DNA of 32,731 nucleotides from Streptomyces sp. JJ36 (GTDB lineage Bacteria; Actinomycetota; Actinomycetes; Streptomycetales; Streptomycetaceae): NCBI RefSeq assembly GCF_021696945.1, contig NZ_JACYHE010000071.1, positions 1-32,731 of the forward strand, written 5' to 3'. Positions 23,656 through 29,760 of this stretch are shown here, in pieces. Position 1 is the stretch's first letter. Every line of letters begins with the position of its first letter. A model generated the notes under the pieces. The model did not search any database. It was not told the DNA's origin and worked only from the letters and a program-made list of their open reading frames with translations. A program made the translations under genes and the position numbers.

Positions 23656-23687
23656 GATGGGCATTCCTGGCAGGGAGGGCCGTCGCC
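23656..23687. repeat. Intercistronic repeat, copy 2
   Basis: It is identical to copy 1 over 23659-23687 (29 bases). It lies between the 54-aa CxxCxG gene and the 100-aa gene, upstream of the latter's start. Only this one base change (C to T) weakens the hairpin seen in copy 1, and on the plus strand it would still allow a G-U pair. Confidence 0.75.
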
Positions 23688-23705
23688 CCGGCCGGGACGG
23701 GCAAG

Positions 23706-23870
23706 TCAGCGGCGTCCGCTGCCGCCGCAGCCGCCACAAGGGCGGGTGTACTGGCGGCTCACACCGCCGGCGGTGTCGTTCACCACCTGGCGGCCGGTGC
23801 CGCCGCAGCTTCCGCAGGGCTGACCCTCATAGCGGGTGATGAACGGCGGAAGGTGAGTACGATCGGGCAC
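23706..23870 (-). CDS. 54-aa CxxCxG zinc mini-protein, first gene of transfer operon
   Basis: A tiny protein with two DnaJ-type half fingers, CGSCGGTGR (C19, C22) and CGGCGGSGR (C45, C48), and nothing else. The pair would bind a single zinc ion. The start is the GTG at 23870, five bases after AAGGAG; an upstream GTG overlaps the ribosome site itself. It is the first gene downstream of the leader that carries the rRNA-type motif at 24043-24065. The role is unknown; small zinc proteins at operon heads may be regulators or RNA-binding. It has no membrane helix, unlike its relative at 18303. Confidence 0.75.
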   Translation of the reverse strand: MPDRTHLPPFITRYEGQPCGSCGGTGRQVVNDTAGGVSRQYTRPCGGCGGSGRR

Positions 23871-24222
23871 GACCACTCCTTGGGATAGAAGGTGCTGGTC
23901 ACGGCCCCGCCGGTGCGCCATCACCGCGGGGCCGCCTTGATCCGTGAGCAGAGCCGACCGCTCGTATACGCGCACGAGCGGCCATGACCCCCGACGGCCC
24001 AGGTCATGGGGCTGCCGAGGATCAAGAACACTCGTTTGCTTCGCACACCCTGTTGAGTTCTCAAGCAACGGACGGCGGGACGTATCCAGCCGCATAGCGA
24101 GGCACCGCACGACGTGCGCCGGGCGACGACTGGTGCGTGGGACTAGCTTGCACTAGCGCGCACTGGTGCGCAACCTTCCTGCGTCAGTACGTGCCAGTGC
24201 GCGCTAATGGATACTTGGAGGC
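23871..24222. promoter_or_regulatory. Divergent control region and long leader of the transfer operon
   Basis: 352 bases separate the leftward operon and the rightward GntR gene. Near GntR is a perfect 13-bp inverted repeat TAGCGCGCACTGG (24154-24166) and its complement (24194-24206), with ACTAGC also at 24142 and 24152. Further left on the operon side is an rRNA-leader-like motif (24043-24065), then an 8-bp hairpin CCGCTCGT/ACGAGCGG (23958-23981). A leader of about 200 bases or more is implied. The GntR protein is the likely binder of the inverted repeat, repressing both directions. Confidence 0.65.
24043..24065 (-). promoter_or_regulatory. rRNA-leader-type antitermination-like motif (boxC/NusA-like)
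   Basis: On the minus strand the leader reads TTGAGAACTCAACAG followed by GGTGTGC. Its core AGAACTCAACAG differs at one base from AGAACUCAAUAG, the M. tuberculosis rRNA leader RNA that binds NusA, as I remember it. Similar TTGAGAACTCAACAG sequences occur in Streptomyces rRNA operons. It lies upstream of the first gene of a 10-kb operon, where processive antitermination would be useful. The hairpin at 23958-23981 follows it. Confidence 0.55.
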
Positions 24223-24576
24223 ATGACGTATGCGGCGAGCGATCCCCGGCCGAAGCCGATGCAGGTTGCCGACACGATGCGGGAGCGCATCGAACGTGGC
24301 GCATACCCAAGCGGCAAGCTGCCGACGAGTAGAGAGCTCGCGAAGGAATTTGGGTTCGCGGGGCAGACCGTCCGCGATGGGCTCAGTATCCTTGTCAGCG
24401 AAGGACTGATCTTTTCAGCGGGCAACCGCGGATACTTCATCGCGGACGAAACCGAGGAGCAGAATACACCTAAGCAAGATGTCGGCGAAGAAATCAACGA
24501 ACTACGCTCCCAAATTCATGCGCTGACCGAACGAGTCGCAGCATTGGAAAAGCAACGGGACCAGGGTGGTGCGTGA
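24223..24576 (+). CDS. GntR-family winged-helix regulator (KorSA-like)
   Basis: A 117-aa regulator with a GntR winged helix at about residues 14-75: MQVADTMRERIERGAYPSGKLPTSRELAKEFGFAGQTVRDGLSILVSEGLI. A short C-terminal helix (LRSQIHALTERVAALEKQ, probable coiled coil) may dimerise it; there is no ligand-binding domain. Such small GntR proteins (KorSA in pSAM2) repress their own gene and transfer or replication functions. The 13-bp inverted repeat just upstream is a probable operator. GGAGG lies only one base before the ATG at 24223, so a later ATG at 24259 cannot be excluded. Confidence 0.88.
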   Translation: MTYAASDPRPKPMQVADTMRERIERGAYPSGKLPTSRELAKEFGFAGQTVRDGLSILVSEGLIFSAGNRGYFIADETEEQNTPKQDVGEEINELRSQIHALTERVAALEKQRDQGGA

Positions 24577-24638
24577 TCTGGAAACACCTTGCAACAGGCT
24601 CCGACCGCTATGTAAGTGACAGCACTCGGACAAAAACA

Positions 24639-24686
24639 GGGGACACGGGACGACAGATGTCCCCAACTGTCCCCTTGCCTGTCCCC
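24639..24686 (+). promoter_or_regulatory. TGTCCCC operator-like array
   Basis: TGTCCCC at 24658, 24668 and 24680 plus the inverted GGGGACA at 24639 lie between the GntR and XRE-TPR genes. Spacings of 10 and 12 bases put copies on nearly the same face of the helix. It may be the autoregulatory site of the XRE-TPR protein. Confidence 0.45.
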
Positions 24687-24734
24687 CGACAGGTCGCGAC
24701 AGACTCACCACAGGCACGCCCGAGGAGGGATCGG

Positions 24735-25979
24735 ATGAGCGAGGACAGGCCGGACTGGGCGCGGCGCATCGCAGCAGAGCGGCAGGCGCGCGACATGTCA
24801 CAGCTCCAAGCCGTGCGAGCGATGCGGGCGCACGCTGCCGAGGAGCTGCCGAGCGACGACAGCATGGTGAGGCAGTGGAAGCGGTGGGAAGCCGGACAGA
24901 CACCGGGCGACTTCTACAAGCCCCTGATTGCTGCCGTGTTCGGCACGGTCACTCACGCTCTCTTCCCCGCTCCCGCACGGCGGGACGGCAACGCGGAAAT
25001 CATCACCGCGAGCGGCATGGAAACGACGGAAATCCTCGGGCGACTCAGCCGCTCGGACGTCGATGAGGCGACACTGAATGCACTTCGCGTTACCGCCGAC
25101 CGGCTGTGCTCAGAGTATCCGTACATGCCGAGCGAACAGCTTCTCATCGAGGGCCGACAATGGCTCCGTCGAGTGGTAGAACTGCGCAAAAAGAGCCTCA
25201 CACTGGCGCAGCACCGCGAAATTCTGGCACTGTCCGGTTGGCTCGCTCTGCTCGTCGGCTGCGTCGAATACGACTCCGGCGACCGCTACGGGGCGGAGGC
25301 CACGCGACGCGCAGCACTGTCCATCGCTACGGAATCGGACATCGCAGAGGTGGCGGGCTGGGCGCACGAGATGCGGGCATGGTTCTCGCTCACGACCGGC
25401 GACTACCGGGGTGTCATCGCCGCCGCTCAGGCAGGGGCCGAGGTGGCTCCGCACCACGGTGTGGCAGTGCAGCTCGCGGGGCAGGAAGCGAAGGCGTGGG
25501 CGCGCCTGGGGGACCGCCGGCAAGTCGAGGTGGCACTGGACAAGGGACGGCGGCTGTTGGAAGGCATGCCGCACCCCGAGAACTTGGACAACCACTTCGT
25601 GGTGGACCCGGCGAAGTTCGACTTCTACGCAATGGACTGCTACCGACTCGTCGGTGAAGACCGGCTTGCTCGCACGCTGGCTGACGAGGTGCTTCGCGTC
25701 GGCACGGACTTCGATGGCACCGAGCGCCTGCCGATGCGCAACGCAGAGGCTCGGGTGACGCTGGGAGTCACCGCCGCCCGGGAAGGCGATCTAGAGCAAG
25801 CCCTGACCCTGGGCGAACGAGCCTTGCAGGGCGACCGGCGGTCGCTCCCCTCCCTTCTCATGACCAGCCGGGAGCTGGCCGCTGAGGTGCGCAACCGGTA
25901 CGGCTCCGAATCGTCCGCCCAGGAGTACCTGTCTCACCTCCGCGACCTTGGCCGCGAGAAGCCCGGCTTCCTCCCGTAG
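24735..25979 (+). CDS. XRE HTH regulator with TPR-like C-terminus
   Basis: A 414-aa protein with an N-terminal XRE helix-turn-helix at about residues 9-70 (WARRIAAERQARDMSQLQAVRAMRAH, then MVRQWKRWEAGQTPGDFYKPLIAAVFGT). From about 110 onward there are tetratricopeptide-like helical repeats (LALLVGCVEYDSGDRYGAEATRRAA and similar). Such regulators often sense peptides or other cell states and recur in streptomycete elements. ATG at 24735 follows GGAGG by six bases; an earlier in-frame start would include non-conserved sequence. It is followed by a perfect two-way terminator that overlaps its stop codon. The target is unknown. Confidence 0.88.
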   Translation: MSEDRPDWARRIAAERQARDMSQLQAVRAMRAHAAEELPSDDSMVRQWKRWEAGQTPGDFYKPLIAAVFGTVTHALFPAPARRDGNAEIITASGMETTEILGRLSRSDVDEATLNALRVTADRLCSEYPYMPSEQLLIEGRQWLRRVVELRKKSLTLAQHREILALSGWLALLVGCVEYDSGDRYGAEATRRAALSIATESDIAEVAGWAHEMRAWFSLTTGDYRGVIAAAQAGAEVAPHHGVAVQLAGQEAKAWARLGDRRQVEVALDKGRRLLEGMPHPENLDNHFVVDPAKFDFYAMDCYRLVGEDRLARTLADEVLRVGTDFDGTERLPMRNAEARVTLGVTAAREGDLEQALTLGERALQGDRRSLPSLLMTSRELAAEVRNRYGSESSAQEYLSHLRDLGREKPGFLP

Positions 25980-25995
25980 GCGGTCCGCCTACGGG
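25973..25995. terminator. Bidirectional terminator between convergent genes
   Basis: CCCGTAGGCGG and its complement form a perfect 11-bp stem around a single T. It includes the XRE-TPR stop codon and lies 19 bases from the stop of the convergent DUF4231-like gene. Confidence 0.75.
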
Positions 25996-26013
25996 CACCT
26001 CGCCGAGACCCGC

Positions 26014-26853
26014 TCACATGACCTGGTGTTGTCCCTGCTGCGGCTGGTCGAGTTGCTGTTCACGCATCCTCTGATCCGCACGCAATCCTTCGACAGTAGT
26101 AGCGAACGACTCAAGGTTCGCTTTCTCATCAGAGTGATTGTACGGCGCAATTCCCAAATCAAGAGCCGTGGCTTGCTGCTCGATACTGTCGGCAGTCTGC
26201 TGGAGATTGAATGCGCGTTCACGGGGCTTGAAGTATCCAGCAGCCGCCGTGATCACCGTGACTGTGAAACTAAGACCGATCAGTACACCTTTCCCCGGCT
26301 GAGGTGGATCGTACCAAGCCGTGACCCCAGAAATGGCAGCAGAGCAAACAAACAGCAGCCACTGCATGAAAAGATGCTGTCTCCGGTAATGTCGAGACTC
26401 CTTGCGCAGCCGGGCTATCTCTCCGGGGATACGTTCTTTATAGGAGGATTGCCTATCCGGCGCGGGAGGGGTCCGCCGCCGAGCCTCAAGAATCCGCTCC
26501 TCTTCAGCCAGCTCCAAGTCGAGCTTGAGCTTCCTTACGGCGGTCCTACAATCTTCCCAGGGGGAGCTGGTGCTGAACTCAAGGGCACATTGCAGAATAG
26601 TGACAGCCACGAAAAAGAATACAACAGCAGCCAGCGCTCCATTAAGGTGAGTGGGCATATCCCTGCCCCGCCAAACGAAGACTTTAATGCTCACCCATGC
26701 GCCCACCGCGAGGAACGCAAGAATCGGAGCCGCCCAAAGCCCGAAAACTTGCAAACGTCGATTCTTGATCCGCTTCTGAAGATCCGCGACTGCGCGGCGG
26801 TGCTCAATCATCGCGTTGGTTGTCGCATCGCTGGGCACACTTCGCCCTAACAT
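26014..26853 (-). CDS. DUF4231/SLATT-like four-helix membrane protein (cargo, possible defence effector)
   Basis: A 279-aa protein with membrane helices at about residues 36-56, 72-92, 161-179 and 189-208, and charged helical segments between and after. The block SRHYRRQHLFMQWLLFVCSAAISG, the second helix ending GYFKPRERAFNLQQTADSIEQQ and the C-terminal ALDLGIAPYNH match the DUF4231/SLATT pattern as I remember it. SLATT proteins are predicted pore-forming effectors of bacterial immunity, often beside nucleotide cyclases. G+C is visibly low (a 60-base sample at 26081 is 48 percent), unlike neighbours, so it was acquired separately. Codon 2 is TTA (26848-26850), the bldA-dependent leucine codon, if this start is used. 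AGGGGG lies upstream; an alternative start is at residue 15. Confidence 0.65.
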   Translation of the reverse strand: MLGRSVPSDATTNAMIEHRRAVADLQKRIKNRRLQVFGLWAAPILAFLAVGAWVSIKVFVWRGRDMPTHLNGALAAVVFFFVAVTILQCALEFSTSSPWEDCRTAVRKLKLDLELAEEERILEARRRTPPAPDRQSSYKERIPGEIARLRKESRHYRRQHLFMQWLLFVCSAAISGVTAWYDPPQPGKGVLIGLSFTVTVITAAAGYFKPRERAFNLQQTADSIEQQATALDLGIAPYNHSDEKANLESFATTVEGLRADQRMREQQLDQPQQGQHQVM

Positions 26854-27368
26854 TACCTAAATCCCCCTAAGCGCAGATTCAGACCAGCCGGTATCCTACC
26901 GGTCGCTACTTGTACTCGGACTGGAGTTCTCCGATAAGTAGCGGCTGATCGTTCACGGCGAGTACCTGGGGCGACGGCCGGGGTTGGGGTGCACCTCATC
27001 CCACCCGCGTAGTAGGGAGGTGCGTCCACACCCCGGGCACGTGCAGCAGTCCCATCGGCGGCTGTGGGCTGCAACATCCGGGGGGTGTCACACCTGTCGC
27101 AGCGTCACTGCGAACCCCCAGCCTGCGGAGACAGCCGTTACACGGAGCCCCCTGCTGTTGCAGCCCGTCTGGCGAAGCCAGACAGAGAAGGTCGCAGCCG
27201 CCGGAGGCGGCTTCCGCTCAGGGCTCTCAGCGCGTCTCAGTTCCCGTCTCGTTCATCGCCGTACTGGACCGTTCACGACGGTTCGCTGGGCGGCCGCGTA
27301 CCGCCTCTGAGCACTGCGGCGTACCGTTCTGAACCGTGGCGTACAACGCTCTGACCAGCGCGAACAGA
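26854..27368. other. Right-end non-coding region of the element
   Basis: A 515-base region between the cargo gene and attR with no credible gene. It contains two hairpins upstream of the cargo gene, CCGGTA/TACCGG (26888-26902) and CGCTACTT/AAGTAGCG (26904-26943). It also has TGTCACACCTGTC at 27086-27098, AGGGCTCTCAG at 27220-27230 and GCGTCTCAGTTCCCGTCTC at 27232-27250. Two related ACCGTTC-containing words lie at 27268-27282 and 27323-27337. Its density of short repeats suggests recombinase-binding sites. Confidence 0.6.
27232..27250 (+). repeat. Right subterminal direct repeat (candidate arm-type site)
   Basis: It matches the left-end sequence 12201-12219 at 18 of 19 bases. It lies 119 bases before attR; the left copy lies 56 bases after attL. 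Confidence 0.5.
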
Positions 27369-27426
27369 CCTCGAAAGCGAGTGAGGGGCAACCCTCCGTG
27401 GGTTCAAATCCCACCGCTACCGCTGT
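27369..27426 (+). repeat. attR, 58-bp copy of tRNA-Ser 3' end
   Basis: It is identical to 12088-12145 and contains the last 54 bases of the tRNA gene (from the base before the anticodon loop), plus four bases. The 5' part of the tRNA is absent, so this is not a functional gene. It is the original chromosomal 3' end displaced by the insertion. Confidence 0.95.
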
Positions 27427-27429
27427 CGC

Positions 27430-27467
27430 ACGGAGGGGCGGCCCCGGCACCGGGGCCGCCCCTCCGT
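27430..27467 (+). terminator. 18-bp hairpin after attR, likely the original tRNA-Ser terminator
   Basis: ACGGAGGGGCGGCCCCGG and its complement form a perfect stem with a two-base loop, three bases after attR. Before insertion it would have directly followed the tRNA gene. Confidence 0.75.
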
Positions 27468-27627
27468 CATGCCGCGGCGTGGCCGCCGCGGTCGCCCGTC
27501 CCCCGCCCCCGTCTCGGTCGCCGTCCCGCCTCTGTGTCCGTCCCCGCCTCTGTGTCCGTCCCCGCTCGGTCGCCGTCCGGGCTCGCCGTGCGCTTCGCGC
27601 TCCGGGACGCCGTGCGGGTCGCCCGCT
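27468..27627. repeat. Short tandem repeat near VOC gene
   Basis: Two adjacent near-copies of TCCCCGCCTCTGTGTCCG (27524-27541 and 27542-27559), flanked by GTCTCGGTCGCCGTC-like words. No gene is seen in this 160-base gap. Confidence 0.5.
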
Positions 27628-27975
27628 TCAGGTCACCGGGTTCTCGATCAGCGTGATCCGGTTGCCGTCCGGGTCGTGGAGGGCGGCGAACCGGACGTTC
27701 TGCGCCCCGGACTGCACCTCCCCCGCCGTGAGGCCGCGCCCGGCCAGCTCCGCCAACGCGCCGTCCAGGTCGGTCACCTCGAGGTTGAGCAGGGTCGAAC
27801 CCGCCTGCTCGGGTGCCTGGAAGACCTGGACCCAGCCGGTCTCGGTGAGGTGCCAGTCCGCCAGGCCCGGCATGGGCCTGCGGTCGGCCGGCCTGCCGAA
27901 GAGCCGCTCGTACCAGGCCGCCGAGCGGTCGATCTCGCCCACCGGGGCGATCGCGAAGACGCGCGTCGGAGTCAT
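27628..27975 (-). CDS. VOC (glyoxalase/dioxygenase-fold) family protein
   Basis: A 115-aa single-domain VOC protein with the typical betaalphabetabetabeta halves: VFAIAPVGEIDRSAAWYERLFGRP in the first and LNLEVTDLDGALAELAGRGL and LHDPDGNRITLIENP in the second. Possible metal ligands such as the histidine in LADWHL and the glutamate near the C-terminus are present. The substrate cannot be told; members include glyoxalases, bleomycin-type resistance proteins and dioxygenases. ATG at 27975 follows GGAA at about ten bases. It stands alone in the chromosome beside attR. Confidence 0.87.
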   Translation of the reverse strand: MTPTRVFAIAPVGEIDRSAAWYERLFGRPADRRPMPGLADWHLTETGWVQVFQAPEQAGSTLLNLEVTDLDGALAELAGRGLTAGEVQSGAQNVRFAALHDPDGNRITLIENPVT

Positions 27976-28109
27976 GGGACACCGTTCCTTCCTGCTGCGC
28001 CGTGGTCGTGTCGGCACGGGTGCCGACCCGTGCCGCACGGGAAACTCATCGGCTCCGGGCCGCCCTCGCGACGGCTGCGGGAGGCTGAGGGGCCGGAGGT
28101 GCGGCGCCC

Positions 28110-28301
28110 TCAGCCGAGGCTGTTGAGGGCGCCGGCGAAGCCGATCACCAGTTCGTTGACGGTGTCGGCCGCGGCGGTGTCCGCGAGGTAGAAGCCGAAC
28201 ACCGTGGCGATGACGGCGGCCCACACGCCGAGGACGCGCTGCTTGAGGAGCAGGGCGAGCAGGAAACCGGCGAGCAGGACGACGGAGACGGTCAAGGTCA
28301 T
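28110..28301 (-). CDS. 63-aa two-helix membrane protein, chromosomal relative of an element protein
   Basis: The sequence opens MTLTVSVVLLAGFLLALLLK and continues with a second helix (VIATVFGFYLADTAAAD) and the tail TVNELVIGFAGALNSLG. An AAGGGAAG ribosome site precedes the ATG at 28301. It is about 40 percent identical by eye to the 62-aa protein at 18083, with matching LALLLK and AT.FGF.LA.T blocks. It is a small chromosomal gene of unknown function, located about 0.7 kb outside attR. A past exchange between element and chromosome, or a widespread family, could explain the resemblance. Confidence 0.75.
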   Translation of the reverse strand: MTLTVSVVLLAGFLLALLLKQRVLGVWAAVIATVFGFYLADTAAADTVNELVIGFAGALNSLG

Positions 28302-28637
28302 GGCTGCTACTTCCCTTCCGTGTGCGGTCGCGTCGGCATGGGCCCCGGCGGTGCCGGCCGGGAGACCGCTGGCGACCAGCGTCCCGAGGGAAGGCCGCCC
28401 GGCGGCGTCGGCAGGGCCGCTGGAGGCGGCAGCGTCGCCCGCAAGGTCCAAGCGGGGGCGCACTCCTGGCGCCGCGCGCCCGGAGCGCGCTCGGGCGCAG
28501 GGGCGACCGGTGCCGGCCCGCTCCGCCGCACCCGGAGGGCGAGGCCCCCGCACCGGGCGCCTCGCACGGAGAGGACGACCGCACCGGGCGCGCCTAGCAT
28601 GGAGACGTAGACATCCGCCCATCGAGGGAGGGGCGCG
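28302..28637. other. Divergent intergenic region before methyltransferase
   Basis: A 336-base gap with no convincing gene; several overlapping long frames are G+C artefacts. It must contain promoters for the divergent 63-aa protein and methyltransferase genes. A good GGAGGGG ribosome site precedes the methyltransferase start. Confidence 0.5.
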
Positions 28638-29729
28638 ATGAGCACCCATCTCGAGCCGTCCGGGGCGGCCCTCGACGAGAGCAAGGTCGAGGAGTTCGCC
28701 GGCAAACTGATCGACATGTATGCGGGCGGCTGCGTCACGCTGATGATCGACCTGGCCCACCGCAACGGTCTCTTCGACGTCCTCGCCGCCGGCTCCGGCA
28801 CCAGCGCGGAGCTCGCCGCGCGCGCCGGGCTCCAGGAGCGGTACGTACGCGAGTGCCTGGGCGCGCTGGTCACCAGCGGCATCGTGGAGTACACGGCGGA
28901 GAAGAGCAGCTACTCCCTGCCCCCGGAGCACGCCGCCTGCCTCACCGGCGAGGGCTCGCTGAACATGGCGCCGTACGCACAGACCACCACGCTGCTCGCG
29001 CACCATGTGAGCGGGGTGGACCGCGCCTTCCGGGAGGGCGGCGGGGTGCCGTACGACGACTTCCGGCCGGAGTTCACCGAGGTCATGGACGCCCTCTCCC
29101 GCGGGGTGTTCGACGGCCAGCTCCTCACCGGCATCCTGCCGCTGGCCGAGGGGCTGACGGGGCTGCTCGCCAAGGGCGTACGCGCCGCCGACCTCGGCTG
29201 CGGCACCGGGCACGCGGTGAACCTGATGGCCCGCGCCTACCCGGACTCGTCGTTCACCGGCTACGACCTGGCGGCGGACGCGCTGGAGAAGGCCCGGGCG
29301 GAGGCGGCCGCGTACGGGGCGACCAACGCCGCCTTCGAGGTGCTGGACGTCGCCGAGCTGCCCGCCGACCCGCCGTTCGACGTGCTCTTCGCCTTCGACA
29401 CCGTGCACGACCAGGCGCGCCCGCAGGCCGTGCTGGACCGGGCCGCGGCGGCGCTGGCCCCCGGCGGGATGTTCGTCATGCTCGACACCAAGGCCTCCAG
29501 CCGGCTGGAGCGGAACATCGGCAACCCCATGGCGCCCTGGCTCTACGCGGTCAGCACGCTGCACTGCATGACCGTCTCGCTGGCCGCGGGCGGCGCCGGG
29601 CTCGGCACCGTGTGGGGCGAGGAGCTGGCGCTGAGCATGCTGGACGCGGCGGGGTTCACGGACGTCGAGGTGCACGAGGTGCCGGACGACCCGATGGACA
29701 GCCTGTACGTGGCCCGCACGCCCGGCTGA
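28638..29729 (+). CDS. Class I SAM-dependent methyltransferase with N-terminal winged helix
   Basis: A 363-aa protein. The N-terminal 100 or so residues form a winged-helix-like dimerisation unit (LFDVLAAGSGTSAELAARAGLQERYVRECLGALVTSGIVEY), as in O-methyltransferases and Rv2258c-type proteins. The SAM motif I ADLGCGTGHAVNLMA lies at about 184-198, followed by the acidic motif II FTGYDLAADAL and the later LPADPPFDVLFAFDTVHD. The C-terminus is an alpha/beta core with GGMFVMLD. Start ATG at 28638 has GGAGGGG upstream. Substrate is unknown; secondary metabolite or lipid methylation is possible. A perfect hairpin follows. Confidence 0.9.
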   Translation: MSTHLEPSGAALDESKVEEFAGKLIDMYAGGCVTLMIDLAHRNGLFDVLAAGSGTSAELAARAGLQERYVRECLGALVTSGIVEYTAEKSSYSLPPEHAACLTGEGSLNMAPYAQTTTLLAHHVSGVDRAFREGGGVPYDDFRPEFTEVMDALSRGVFDGQLLTGILPLAEGLTGLLAKGVRAADLGCGTGHAVNLMARAYPDSSFTGYDLAADALEKARAEAAAYGATNAAFEVLDVAELPADPPFDVLFAFDTVHDQARPQAVLDRAAAALAPGGMFVMLDTKASSRLERNIGNPMAPWLYAVSTLHCMTVSLAAGGAGLGTVWGEELALSMLDAAGFTDVEVHEVPDDPMDSLYVARTPG

Positions 29730-29737
29730 CCCGCCCG

Positions 29738-29760
29738 CCCCGGGCCCGGCGGGCCCGGGG
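29738..29760 (+). terminator. Hairpin terminator after methyltransferase
   Basis: CCCCGGGCCC and its complement form a perfect 10-bp stem with a GGC loop, eight bases after the stop codon. Confidence 0.7.

Larger units (their letters stand above)
12088..27426. mobile_element. Integrated AICE (actinomycete integrative conjugative element), about 15.3 kb
   Basis: The unit is bounded by a 58-bp perfect repeat in tRNA-Ser(CGA). It encodes a tyrosine integrase and Xis, a primase-polymerase and RepA-like ATPase for replication, an FtsK/TraB double-strand translocase with SpdB-like DUF2637 and small spread-type proteins for transfer, and GntR and XRE regulators. This is the full set expected of a pSAM2-type element that excises, replicates as a circle and moves as double-stranded DNA between hyphae. 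No gene appears broken, so it may be active. Distinctive extras are a GGDEF cyclase, two CxxCxG mini-proteins, a multi-HTH regulator at the left end and a DUF4231/SLATT-like cargo gene at the right end. Confidence 0.93.

Noticed and set aside
22680..23888. 402-aa plus-strand frame opposite the GGDEF gene
   Set aside because: It is a shadow of the GGDEF and 100-aa genes, with no domain and atypical composition.
26854..27368. Short frames of 65-108 aa in the right end of the element
   Set aside because: They overlap each other and the repeats, lack ribosome sites, and show no homology I recognise.
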